A DNA stretch of 64,000 bases, taken from contig NC_050735.1 in assembly GCF_014529535.1 (NCBI RefSeq), positions 12,969,739-13,033,738 on the forward strand, given 5' to 3'. This DNA comes from Bradysia coprophila. Taxonomy: Eukaryota > Arthropoda > Insecta > Diptera > Sciaridae. Under the pieces are notes generated by a model. It was not told the origin of the DNA, did not search any database, and was given only the letters and a program-made list of their open reading frames with translations. Numbering within the stretch: the first letter of the stretch is position 1; every line of letters begins with the position of its first letter. The position numbers and the translations under genes are program-made. Below, in pieces: positions 47,838-59,295 of this stretch.

Positions 47838-48705
47838 CTAATTTATAGAAGAAGAAAATCTAAATTCGACTTATTGTTATCAATTCAAATATCTTTATGA
47901 CCGATCGATATGCTGTGTATGTAAGCAGCCTACCTTAAGTGGGCAGCTCATTTATTGTTTCAATAAATATTCTTCTATTCACTTCAAAAAAACATCTTCA
48001 TTTTTTCGAAGATACCAGCTGATGACCTTAAAACTACCTTTAATTTTACACTAAAATTTTTGTCATTTTTTAGTGTATGAAATACCGGTCTTCTATATTT
48101 TTATGTCATTGGTCGTATTACGATTACTGGCCATAACATGGTGACTTCTGAACATACTTCCTCATTCTAATTTGTCATACCGCCTTCCAAATTAAAATGA
48201 AGAAGACAAATACTCAATTTTTTATTTTCAAACATAAAGCATGTGTGACTCCATCTCTTGCTTAGCACACAGGCTAAGAATGTTGAATGTCTTCTGCGTA
48301 TAATTTGAATTTATTATTCCTAAGCAGTATGTGTGTGTTGTATGTTTACAGTGTTATTTAGTATTACAATATATTCCGTACACCGAGCATGGACATCGTT
48401 CGGTGGATTTAAATTGTTCTTAATTAATGGCTCACATAATTAACACACTGCAACCATAGAATTAAAAGTGCGCTTTAAGCTAATAAAAACTTCTCTTTAG
48501 TTAATTAAATTGAACCGTTCCTTATCAGTTTGTTGCCGGCTGCAATATTTACAAACATCTCAACTGTGACATCACACACAATAAATATACCGAGAACGAG
48601 ACAGCGAGTGTGTCTTTTTTAGTGTAAGATATTCGTTTTGAGCAAGGCTGTGTGTGTAAAGAGAGCGTTTTCCTATGTGGAGAAAATTTGGTGTAGACAA
48701 TCGAA

Positions 48706-51313
48706 ATGTATTTACCGAAACCGGAAATTGCAGTGTATTTGATTGTTTATGTTTTGTTTCTGTTATATGGCATTTATCAGATTTACATGCTATCGGATGG
48801 TAAGTTCGTCTTTCCACCCTTTATATAGGCTATTGTAATAATCTGTTTGTCATCGTACTATAATAATTGAACCATTATTAGAGATGGAGCTATCGTTATC
48901 TTAAACAAATGAAGTAAAAGATTCGAGGTTCTCAGTTACAGTCGGTAAAAGGCTAAGAAAAGAAGTGAAAGGACCTAGTACATTAACGGGAAGAAGTACG
49001 TACGACGGCAAACATACGACCAGTATTATTATCTGGTCTATTACGTCCATCGTTTTGAAACCAACGGCAAAGATACACAACAAACAATTATTACTTCCAT
49101 CGATCAAAATATTTTTATTCTGTTGATTTCAAATCTTGTACTTCATTTTACATGCATTTTACTATTTATACAAGACCATATTACCTAAAGCTTGTCGTTA
49201 TTTTTATCGTCGTATTTTTGTCGATAACAGATGAATAGCCGCATGTGACACATTAACTTTATTAACCAATTCAAAATTAATAGAAAACAAGGCAGAAAAT
49301 GAAACTTCAACGAGTCGTTGTCGTCAAATATCTTGAATGTCGATAATAATTCAACGCTGCATTAGCTAATCAAAAATCAATAAAATCAACGAACTTCTTA
49401 GATCAGCATAATAAATGACCTATGTCACGACCCTTGCCCTCCTGTTGACGCAGCCTATTAAGTTACAACAGAGCATTTACAAAGTCATTCCATATTGCAC
49501 TAACCACTCAAATTCCCAAATACCTCCAGTTATTTCCAGTAAATCAAAGTACATTGGCTTTACGAACGGTTGGAAATTGCTAGGCCGTAAGAGAGACGAC
49601 CTGGACTTTGAGTGGGAATCATGGAAGTATTTTGTTTGGGACAATTGCCTATGGTTCAGTTTCCATTTGATATTGACGGAAACGGTACGATGGATTGCGC
49701 CGAAGGTAATTTTCATTAGAGGCAGTTGGATGGGCCTTATGTGTAATAGAATGGATGCATTTTCAGTTTGTATCCAGAGCTCATATGGGCATCGGTGCTT
49801 GTTTCATTCTCGTACATTTTAATCTGAAGGTTCTAACGATTCTTTTGGCGAAAACATTCTCCTTCATTCTGCTGATGCATTTCAATCGAAAACGCGTTGT
49901 CTGGTTGTGTGCAACATTTTGGCTGCTTGTGATCATCCTATTTAAGTACTGGGAGCAACACGATCAAATAGGAAAATTGCTCGATTTAAATGAGTCCCAG
50001 TGTTACGAGCTCGTTATCATCCTATCGTGGAACGTTTTGAAGTCAATCAGCTTTTCAGTCGACTACATCAGCAACAAGAATAAACAAACCACAGATGTGT
50101 TCGGTTTGGTCAATATTTATGGATATGTCCTATACTTTCCGAATCTATTACTCGGACCATTTATAATATTCGGTCGGTACAACGGAATGATGAACAATGC
50201 TCCGATGTGGAATGGTAAAAACGCCATCGCCAGATTGATGCGACTGATCGTTGACTTGAGCAGGGCATGTTTTTGGCTACTATTCACCGATTTCGCTTTA
50301 CACTTCATCTATCTGGGTAATCTTCAGCATAATACTGACGTAAGTACTGATCAATAGGTTCGGATTGGCCCTCTATGGGCATTCGGGCGATGCTCGACGG
50401 CGGTAAGGTTTTTGTGTGAGCGAGAAGGGCAATGAAGGTTTTTTTGCATTTGTTCTTTCATACAACGCCCGAAGCGCTTTTTGGAGTCAGTCCGACTCTG
50501 CTAATCGAAATCATCTGCAACTCTCGATTTGAGGTTGATAATAATAAACAGACTTCTTCAAGGTCGTGAAAATCTTGAGCCCTTGGTCCCTGTACACATT
50601 CGGTTACTTGATGGGTCAATTTTTCCACAACAAGTACGTGGTCTTTTACGGCCTACCGATGGCGATCGCAAGGTACGAAAACATAGATGCGCCGGGACTG
50701 CCGAAATGTATCGGAAGGATACATTTGTATTCGAACATGTGGAAGTATTTCGATCAGGGACTGTACGAGTTTCTGTTCTAGTTGAGTCTTCCGATCATCA
50801 TCAGAAGAAGGAAACATATTTGAGATTGGAATTTTTCTTATTTATATTTTCAGTTACATATACACATCACTCTGCCAGAAGACATCACCTGTGTACCGAA
50901 AAGTATTCGCTAGTTTTGTAACATTCGCATTCATCTACCTCTGGCACGGTGTCTACCAATTTGTGTTCATCTGGGCGATGATGAATTTCGTGTGCCTGCA
51001 ATTGGAACAACTGGGACGGTACATGGGCCGAACGCAACGGGATCGATTTGAACGACACTTTAGTCCATCGAATCGGCATCGAATCAAAGCAGTGCTCGGT
51101 ACGCAGATATTCATTCCGGCGGTGATATCGAATTTCTATTTTTTCGCTGGCGTTGATGTGGGGAATGTGTTTGTGAAACGGACATATTTGACGGGAAATT
51201 GTGGCACTTATGTTAGCTTAAGTTTCTGTTCCTATTGCATCTATCATGTGTCGGAAGTGATTGAACGATGGGAAATTGAAAGGCGACGAGAAAAAACATT
51301 AAAAATTGGCTAG
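48706..51313 (+). CDS. rasp: Hedgehog acyltransferase (rasp/HHAT), MBOAT family
   Basis: Five exons (48706-48799, 49530-49705, 49767-50339, 50563-50780, 50854-51313) keep frame and give 506 residues; Drosophila Rasp has 500. It is a multi-pass endoplasmic reticulum enzyme that attaches palmitate to the N-terminal cysteine of Hedgehog and, in flies, of Spitz-type EGF ligands. Exon 1 is the first membrane helix (MYLPKPEIAVYLIVYVLFLL). Exon 3 has several hydrophobic segments and the luminal LLLGPFIIFGRY motif. Exon 4 carries CIGRIHLYSNMWKYFDQGLY. Exon 5 has FAFIYLWHGVYQFVFIW with the conserved MBOAT histidine at about residue 385, and ends with the FIPAVISNFYF and SFCSYCIYHVSEVIE segments. Nothing essential is missing. 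The exon 4/5 join (TA|GTTGAG) uses a weak donor but gives the expected FLF-YYIYTSLC. Intron 1 is about 730 bases; intron 4 upstream part holds a repeat. Confidence 0.96.
50357..50508. repeat. GGGCGATGC-type repeat, copy 2, in an HHAT intron
   Basis: Lies in the intron 50340-50562. It shares TTCGGGCGATGCTCGA and GCGCTTTTTGGAGTCAGTCC with the unit at 40.76-40.91 kb, in the same order. Ends are loosely inverted. A diverged non-autonomous element is likely. Confidence 0.5.
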
Positions 51314-51801
51314 ACCACTTAATAGCAGAGGAGTTTTGATATTCGCTGGGACCAACTTCCAGGCCACTGAGACATAGCCTTTGAGACACTATTACCAACT
51401 ATTTCAAAATGTCACACTGTTAGGGTGACAACAAATGTCACAGAGTTAGGGTGACAACGCCTTTAATTTTCCAACATTTAGTTTAGCTTTGAAATTCGGT
51501 AAGACCGAAAACACACGAGCAATTTTGCGTTGCTGGGATCGACAATTATGCTGTCTTTTCTGTTGCCTTAAGCTCAAAACACATGGGCAATTTTGCACTT
51601 GATGGAATCGACAATTTTCCTACGTTTTACAATGTAATCCGATTTGTAGCATAAGTTGGAAGTCGATCATCTCAGCAACGCCAAATCGTGCGTTTTCTGC
51701 CTTCGATTCGTTCTGTAGTTGATGAGATTCAAGTTCTGAACCTAATGACACAAGTATTCACAGTTCTAAAATGATTCCATCGCCTGTCCCATTAAGGCAC
51801 A
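51314..51801. other. Convergent intergenic spacer with small direct repeats
   Basis: It separates the 3' ends of rasp (plus) and the ionotropic receptor (minus). A unit TGTCACA-GTTAGGGTGACAAC occurs twice at about 51411-51453. A longer unit (AAAACACACGAGCAATTTTG .. GGATCGACAATT) occurs at about 51509 and 51576 with several differences. No gene. Confidence 0.6.
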
Positions 51802-53707
51802 TCAGACATCAGCTGATTGCTGCCATTGCCGTTGGATGTTTGTTCGTTCTCTCACATAAACGAAGACAATTTCACAAATGAAACTCACAAGCGCTAACAC
51901 ACATCCGTAGTAAAATAGCGTAAAAAATCCTTCGATATTTTGATAACTTAATGCGGATGGAAGACTCGACTGACTCGTCTCCACCAAATTCACATCGATA
52001 TATTTCGACGTAACGAAATCGATGATGCCAGCAGCTTCGAAATTGTGTATCAGTTCATTGAATTCGTCGACTAAGTAAAAATGTTTCGTGAAATAAAACA
52101 CGAAGGAATTTGTGTTTAGGACTTCTCGGCAAATCCTTAATGTGAAGTTCTTACGATTGATAAAATTCTCGTAGGTTACGGTACCCATGTAGTCGAAGAC
52201 AATGCCTTTGAACGACGAATTTAGGGTCTTCATTTTATATGCGATCATTGCAGGCTCACTTATGACTGCGTGCCTGTGGAATTTAATGGCGATTAATTTT
52301 ATTGCCTTAGGTCGATTTGATATGGAGATTTTCATCGAACCTCTGCATAATTTTCGATCCTTCCAGTCTCATGGCCAATGATTGATAAATGTAGAAGGTG
52401 AACTTATGTTCGATAAATTCGTCAATCGTTGTCAGTTCCACCGTCCTCACGTCCCTTTTCAGTATATCAAACACTTCTCCCTGATACAAACTTCTCATGA
52501 TCAGCGTAAAGATCAAAAACTTGGCCAGCAGAAATCGAGGAAAGTTACTCCGCGGTAAGATTTTTTGCGTTCCACCCAGGAAAACGTTGAACACATTTAA
52601 CACGCTGCCCTTTACATTACTACCAATCACATAGTCATGAACGACCTTCGGCGTAAATTCCAACAGTTTCACAATGGAACACGCTAGCAATGCAACCGCT
52701 CCGATTGATATCCACGAAGCGAACGTGAATGGAAGAAATATTTTCGTCATCGGATCAATCAAAAACGGCGGTGGCACAACGAGAATAAGTTTATCGGAAT
52801 GAACGATTCGGGTAGCGCTCATCGCTTCGACTCTCGTTCGTTGCAATGATCCGAAAATAAAATCAATCTCATTCTCTATCACTCTCTTAAGCATCGCCGT
52901 TGCGGTTTTGTTCGGGTAAATTACACCGGTAGCCTTTTCGTACTCGAAAATGTTTAAAGTAAAGTTCAATATACCGCTGAACATTACACAGAAATCGATA
53001 TTCATTCCGGTAAATCTGTTCAATCCACTCTCACTGTTATTAACTAAAACGCCGGGACTGTTCTCATAGCATCCGAACCGTAGCGGACAACGATTCAGTT
53101 GCTTAAACTTTTTCGGAAAAAATTCGTTTGTTGTCCAATTCATTATGGTTTTATCGAATTGATTGACCCGAATGGGATTTGTGTTGTTGCACGATCCATT
53201 GGAAAAAGGTTTGTAAGTGAAAAGCGACACCAAGTTTGACGAATTCGGACTGGCAACCAGAACATTTACGTTGTAGATGTATGCTTTCCAGAATGTTGAG
53301 AACACACTTTCAAGTTCTTGTGCATCAATCACATCATAAATGATAATAAAATGTCCGTCGTACAAGAAGAGTTCCGGTTGGATTTGGACAAAAAACTTCT
53401 CAAATTCAACGAAACTTCCGCAATGCAAAATTGATACGTCGATTTTACGTTCCTCCAAATTCAATGGTGTCTTCAGGTCGTGCACTATCACTGTTAATTG
53501 TAGATTGTGAGATCTAACAAAATAATCCAGAATTTCACTGTCCAACTTAATTACAAGCAATGTCGTTCTCTTGCTTTCTTCAATTAGTCTAGAAAGCATT
53601 ATGGTCGTTGCAGTATGTTGCTCAATTAAATGCAAATTTTCTTCTACCATAAAAGAGAATGCACAGACCAGCCATAAATGAAAAAAGCATAAAATTTTCA
53701 AAGCCAT
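51802..53707 (-). CDS. Divergent ionotropic receptor (chemosensory iGluR-like)
   Basis: Two exons, 53707-52341 and 52273-51802, join across a 67-base GT..AG intron to give 612 residues. Without the intron the frame would be broken. Insect IRs are ligand-gated cation channels derived from ionotropic glutamate receptors and act in dendrites of chemosensory neurons. There is a signal peptide (MALKILCFFHLWLVCAFSFM) and a poorly conserved N-terminal region with several N-x-S/T sites. The ligand-binding S1 half includes DFIFGSLQRTRVEAMSATRI and LILVVPPP. The first membrane helix is FASWISIGAVALLACSIVKL. The pore/M2 region is followed by LIFTLIMRSLYQGEVFDIL. After S2, the last helix is FYYGCVLALVSFICEIVFVY. 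It lacks the co-receptor features of IR8a/IR25a, so it is a tuning-type IR of the dipteran-expanded kind. Which subfamily cannot be said. Confidence 0.9.
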
Positions 53708-54477
53708 TACAAAAGCTTTTTCACTATTGAACTGATCTTAAAGTTACGATGCCTTTTCTATTCAGATTTTTAGGCAACGATAGCTTTTCGCTAAGCATTT
53801 AACATCCATTCACTGACCGGTAACAAGACAATACTTCAACGGTTGACTATCTATTATTAATTAATTGATTTTACTCGAAACATTTTCCGTTTTGCCTATT
53901 GTTTGGACGTGGAAAAATTCTTTTCATTTTCCATTATTTTCGACTGTCCTATTCTAATAAATTCTATTGACTATATTTTATGAATGGTGTCAATTTGACC
54001 GAATATTGTTGCAGTTGTTCAATGGCCATAAATATTAAATGATCAAAGGAATATTGCCTAAACCAGCAATGCGTGACTCACACTCAACTTACAATTTATT
54101 ATGTAAGCACAGATTTTGGTATTATTTTTCACCGAAATAAGTCTATCACAACACTCTTGCAAGTCAATTTTTGTACTGTGAATTTTATATTGTTTTCGGT
54201 TGTGGAATCGAATATCAACAGTCCACAGATTATCCACACAACAAAATCTGTGATGGAGTTCAAATTTGTATGGTTAAGGTTACTGAGCCCAGCAAGGAAC
54301 ACAATCACCGAGTGAATCAGATATGTTTTACTCGACAAAGAAAAGTCAACTTTGACAGCATAAAATAATGCCCTGTTTATCTCCCTAGGGAAACACTACG
54401 ATCACGATGAGTAAAATTATTTTTACGCGTTACGGCATGTTTCATTTTCATTTACATTGCCTAATCACGTAAAGCAT

Positions 54478-54593
54478 TGTACTTACGAGGTTCCAAGTTG
54501 TTATTTGACAAGTGGGGAATACAGCCCTCCCCTTCGGGTCGGGCTGTAACACCCCACTTATCAAATACACAACTTGGAACCTCGGAAGTAATA
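54478..54593. repeat. Hairpin element with GC-rich tip
   Basis: Outer arms CGAGGTTCCAAGTTG .. GACAAGTGGGG pair with CCCCACTTATC .. CAACTTGGAACCTCG. The tip CAGCCCTCCCCTTCGGGTCG is itself a GC-rich stem closed by GGGCTG. About 116 bases, no spacer. Noncoding. Confidence 0.8.
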
Positions 54594-55523
54594 TACTATT
54601 ACCAAATATGCTAAGACAACCATTAAGACGCGGTATATGAATAGCTGAGAAAATTAGTGTGTGGACTGGCCTGCCAACTGTATTACTCTATTTATCGTTT
54701 AGCTTTCTGCGCTGAATTGACACAAAATAGTACTCAGCAACATGTGTTGTAGTCCGACATGTTGTATCATAGCAGCTATCTAGCATCGACACAACACAAA
54801 AATTATATCAAGACTTCTAAGTGAAAAAATATATTTGTTTTGGGTCAGTGCTTGAGAGCTGCTATGATTGTGTTGTGTTGAATTGAAACATGACAACGCA
54901 TTAACTTGGGATGGGCTGAATCCTGACATTTTCCTAAGGCCAAAATGTCTTCCCATGGAATGACTTTAGCTTACAAATCAGGAGACAGATTGAACCGCTT
55001 AGAATGCCCTTTTGTAATACCACAATTCAACGTCCAAGCATGTAGCGCAGCAACTTTAATTATGTATAAAACAAGAACCTTTACTAGCGTATATCATAGC
55101 AAATCAACATGCAGTATTTTAAGAAATCAATTAGGTTACGATATAATAAAGTGTTGTGTAGTTGCTGTATTTTTATTCAGATTTATGAGGGCGACAATGT
55201 TGGATATCGTACGCACGTAAATGTTTTCTGACGAAAAAAAAAAAATTCTGTAAGCGGTCGCTTTCTGACAATAGAGTTCTTGTTTACAATCGTCTTCGAC
55301 TTGGTCTTATTAGTCGCATTTTGTTTGAGAATTTTTAAAGAATCTAAATTCTTAAAATTTCTAAAAATTCTCAAATTTTGGAAATTTTAAGATTTGTAAA
55401 ACAGTTTAAACACTGACTTGGGCATAAAATGTACCGTGACCTACATCTAATTAATCATATTTTCATATACGGTGGAAGAAATATAAGAAGTTTCATTTTC
55501 AACAATTACAATACAGGCTAGTA

Positions 55524-55843
55524 CACAGTTCGTGAAAAATGCATGCAAAATCGACCTCTGCAAAATGCTTGCAAAATATGACACAAAATGTATGAGCTAT
55601 CTGTCAAATATTTTGCAAGCTCGGTGTAAACCTGATGTTTACTCTGTGCTTGCAAAATATTTGACAGATAGCTCATACATTTTGTGTATGAGCTATCTGT
55701 CAAATATTTTGCAAGCTCGGTGTAAACCTGACGCTTACTCTGTGCTTGCAAAATATTTGACAGATAGCTCATACATTTTGTGTCATATTTTGCAAGCATT
55801 TTGCAGAGGTCGATTTTGCATGCATTTTTCATCACGAACTGTG
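55524..55843. mobile_element. Nested multi-hairpin element, about 320 bases
   Basis: Outer arms CACAGTTCGTGAAAAATGCA, TGCAAAATCGACCTCTGCAA and AATGCTTGCAAAATATGACA are inverted at the far end. Between them sit two tandem copies (about 55585-55684 and 55685-55780) of a unit that is itself a palindrome: TATGAGCTATCTGTCAAATA .. CTCGGTGTAAACCTGA .. and back. The same words therefore occur four times in alternating orientation. Long frames on both strands are by-products of the symmetry. Confidence 0.88.
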
Positions 55844-58149
55844 GGTTGTGATTTTCGCCATTTTAAGAGGGAGAAGAATGACGTTTCAGGTCTATGACGC
55901 TCAGTAAATACACAATTTGTGAAACTATCAATGTTTCAGGCATGTAGTATACGTTGAATAAATTGGTTTATTGAGTCTATATCTCAATTTCAATAGATCA
56001 TTGAAGTGAAAAATCAAAAAGAAAATGTTGACATTGGTGCTGGCGATCAGTTTCGACGGTCAAACCATGCACTTTCATCAAAACCCATCGACGTTATTCA
56101 TTCCATACGTAAATGTCGTAACGTTGGTAATGCATTTGAATGAATAGCGTCGATTGGATTTTGTTTTGTAAACTATTGACAAATCTTCAAAGACATGACT
56201 TCTTGAAAACATTTTTTTCCAAAGACCTCAATTTTCCAAACTCTTTAAGATATTCCAAAAATAGCTGAAATTCTTTAAAAATTATTGAAGTTCCTAAAAT
56301 CTGTAAAAAATTCCTAAAATAAATTACTAATATGCCCTCGTCCTGGATGCTACGGTGCATTCATAGAGTGCACGAGACGAGGTAGGTTTTTATTTATACA
56401 AACGGTAATAAAATCCCTCTCGAAAATTAAAGCGAATTTATATGATGATAGCGCTATAGTGTGCAATTTCTGAGATATTCCAATCATTTTTTGCCTTATA
56501 ACCAAACTAGCACTGTTTCCCGGCCTTCGGCCGGGTCGTACTGTTCCCAGGGTTATTTATCAAAATAAAGTTTACTTACTTGGTTATCAACCCTACGTGT
56601 CGTATTTAGAAATTATCTTTACAATTCTGGCTTCGCGTTCTGAAATTTAATTCTACGCTTATCGTGTTTCGATATTTAACTCTACACTTCCAGCTTTCCG
56701 GGATTCAACTCAAAGTTCTTGCATTCAGAGATTCAACTCTACGCTTCCAGTTTTCCAAACTTCGAATTTGAATTCTACATTTTTAATGTAATCATAATCT
56801 CAATCCTTAATTTCGTTTCTCTTTCAAAATCATAATTTTCATTAATTATCACTCTCTTACTTTCTTTTTTGCTCTTTTTAATCACACAAACGAAAATTAT
56901 CAACAATCGTTTCTTTAAGTAAATTCTAGACTAAACAAAGTTTCATCGATTAAAATGTACAAGGACGCCATGTTTGATTTTGCAGTTAGCTATAGCATTT
57001 GTCATAAAATGAAATAAAACTTTTTCCCTCACATCGGCTTTCCTTTTCACCTCTTATATCTGACAATTACCCGCACTACATTCGGCCGGGTCGTACTGCA
57101 CTGTTTTCTCGCTTGATATATGCACTGTTTCAACCGTATTTATTTTGATATAACTCAACTGGTATTTAAAATAGTACTAATACTTTAGGTAGCGTTAACA
57201 TTCCGATTCCTGTAATTACCAGCAATCGTTCTGTTATTCTTAATTTTACTGATACCAAAATCATCAATCAATGTCTACATGAAATTGTTCAAAAAATTGT
57301 ACACTTTTTCTGAAAACTGATTTAGTTTACTTTTTCGTTTTTAAGTTATTTTTTCTTATGTAATAGTTTGCAGAGATTGTTGGTTTTCTGCATAAGATGT
57401 TCAATAAAAGTTTTAAACAAAGATTTTTTAAGACGGGACAGGTATCTTTGACATGATTTAAATCCTTCAATCGGGCGCTACAAATAAGCGCCATAATTTC
57501 ATTTAAATATTCATAGCTAAATGTGTCAAAGCTTAACCAAACACAACGTTCAATTCAAGACAATCGTTACATAAGGGGCCTTTGCAGTTTGGGCACTATT
57601 TGAATGACCCCTTAAAATGCTTAGATATTTTTATTACTTATAGTAATATCTGACGTTGGACAAACATTTAGCAATAATTTTAGATTTTGTTTTGACGCGT
57701 GCGAGAATTACGTATGCTGCCTTTCGAACTTTACGTACCGAGGCGAAGCATATAAATCTGTTATAAAACTCATCGTAAGTTATTGTTTGATTTTTGACTT
57801 CGACTAATCCTCGGGTCAAGAAATTTCTCACGAAAAGACGGTTTCCTTCATCTTACTTCTCCTCACTCTTTCAGACAAAATTTCCGAAAATTCTGTAATA
57901 AATTAATGCTAAAGGGTAAGAGATGCACACAATGATTCACAGCTTAAGAATTTGATTTTTAAGGTTTGTTTTATTCAGTTACTTTGAATTGAATTTTAAT
58001 GTTTGATAGAGTTTTAGTAATTTATCCCTCTATGAAGCACACTTTGGAGAAAAGATATTTATGTCCTGAAAACTTTTTGAAAAACGCACTCTGATGTCTT
58101 GCCAGCTAATTTATTTGAGGTCAATTTTGACAAACCGAATGAGGTCCAG

Positions 58150-58830
58150 ATACTGTTTTCGAAAAATGGCATTGGAGAGCGTTTTTCAAAATCGTCCTCG
58201 GCGGCGTAACAAGGTGTGCCGTCGGATACCGTTTTTAAAAAACGACTTCGGAGGGCTGACCGGTTGAATTCTCTGATTTTGGAAAACGGTCTCAGAGGGC
58301 TGATCGGTGATACATCGGAGGTCGATTTAAAAAAAACGGCCTTGGAAGGCTGAGCGGCTGATCCGTCGGACGTCTATTTTGCAAAATGGCTTCGTAGGGC
58401 TGTCCGGCTGGTCCGTCGGATGTCGTTTTTAAAAAACGGCCTCGGAAGGCTGACTGGCTGATCCGTCGGACGTCTATTTTGCAAAACGGCCTCGTAGGGC
58501 TCTCCGGCTGGTCCGTCGGAGGTCGATTTTAAAAAACGGCCTCGGAAGGCTGACCGGCTGATCCGTCTGACGTCTATTTTGAAAAACGACCTCGTAGGGC
58601 TGACCGGCTGATCCGTCGGAGGTCGATTTTGAAAAACGACCTCTGAGGGCTGACCGGCCGACCCCTCAGAGGTTGATTTAAAAAAATGGCCTCGTAGGAC
58701 TGACTGGCTGACTTCTCGGAGGCTGGGTGCCCCCAGGTGCTCCGAGGTGCGCCGAGGTGCTCCGTGGTGCTCCGAGGTGCTCCGAGGTGCGCCAAGGGGC
58801 GTCGTGGTGCACCGACGTTGGGTTTTATAT
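58150..58830. repeat. Minisatellite, about 60-bp unit, with a distinct GGTGCTCCGA end block
   Basis: From about 58.15 to 58.72 kb a unit containing AAAAACGGCCTCGGAAGGCT, GACCGGCTGATCCGTCGGA and GTCGATTTT repeats about nine times with substitutions. From about 58729 it changes to 10-base units GAGGTGCTCC/GAGGTGCGCC. It is far more GC-rich than its surroundings. The minus-strand frame across it is low-complexity and not believed to be a gene. Confidence 0.85.
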
Positions 58831-59295
58831 GTATAGATGAACTTTCAATCATATTTTACACAATCTGCGTATAAGTTTTTAGTTTGAGCGATTAAATTCA
58901 TTTACATTATAATACTAACTAACTGTGAGCGCTACACTTACTAATACTACAAAGTTTTCTTTAAGACTTGATGTTTCTCGGTGTAGCTTAACTAACACTA
59001 CGTCGCGTCGTCGTCGTGAAGAAAAACGAACACTTGCATTTTTGTGGATTTGGAGGCTTGTTTTGCTTGTTCTTATTATCCACACACATTCAAAAACGAT
59101 ATCGTCCGCCGGCAGTGTGTAGTGTAGTCATTACATTTATCATTTCAATTTATTGTATGTTCGGTCGTTCGCTGTGCTGTACGTATAAATTGTATAGTGT
59201 GGATTCGTCCAATTAAATTTTATTTAGTTTTATAAACGTCGCAGAGTTGTTTTGCATTTTGTAAAAAAATTTCAATTCAAATTTAACTAAACAAA

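Larger units (their letters stand above)
43933..48705. other. Region between serpin and Hedgehog acyltransferase
   Basis: It contains possible exons of an unidentified minus-strand gene (44.6-45.6 kb), a TIR element and a second copy of its interior (44.3 and 45.7 kb), an R2-like retrotransposon relic (47.5 kb) and a small palindromic element (47.2 kb), all listed separately. The first exon of the serpin probably lies near the left edge. 45.9-47.2 and 47.9-48.7 kb show nothing recognisable. Confidence 0.5.
53708..59295. other. Gene-poor stretch with hairpin elements and a minisatellite
   Basis: Two palindromic elements (54.48 and 55.52 kb) and a tandem array (58.15-58.83 kb) are listed separately. 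A small GC-rich palindrome CCCGGCCTTCGGCCGGG with GTCGTACTG sits at 56.52 kb, and part of it recurs at 57.08 kb. A minus-strand frame at 57634-57831 has a plausible amino-acid mix but no known motif. The right end should hold the ALDH6A1 promoter and 5' leader. Confidence 0.5.

Noticed and set aside
52307-52335. Apparent frameshift in the ionotropic receptor
   Set aside because: A 67-base GT..AG intron (52274-52340) restores the frame exactly, so the gene is not broken.
55518-55897. Frames of more than 100 codons on both strands encoding near-identical peptides
   Set aside because: The sequence is a nested palindrome, so both strands read almost the same; this is symmetry, not a gene.
57634-57831. 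65-codon minus-strand frame with basic residues
   Set aside because: Amino-acid mix is plausible but there is no start in context, no motif and a stop close upstream; insufficient to call.
58574-58852. Minus-strand frame rich in LGAPRST repeats
   Set aside because: Translation of the minisatellite; low complexity and no flanking exons.
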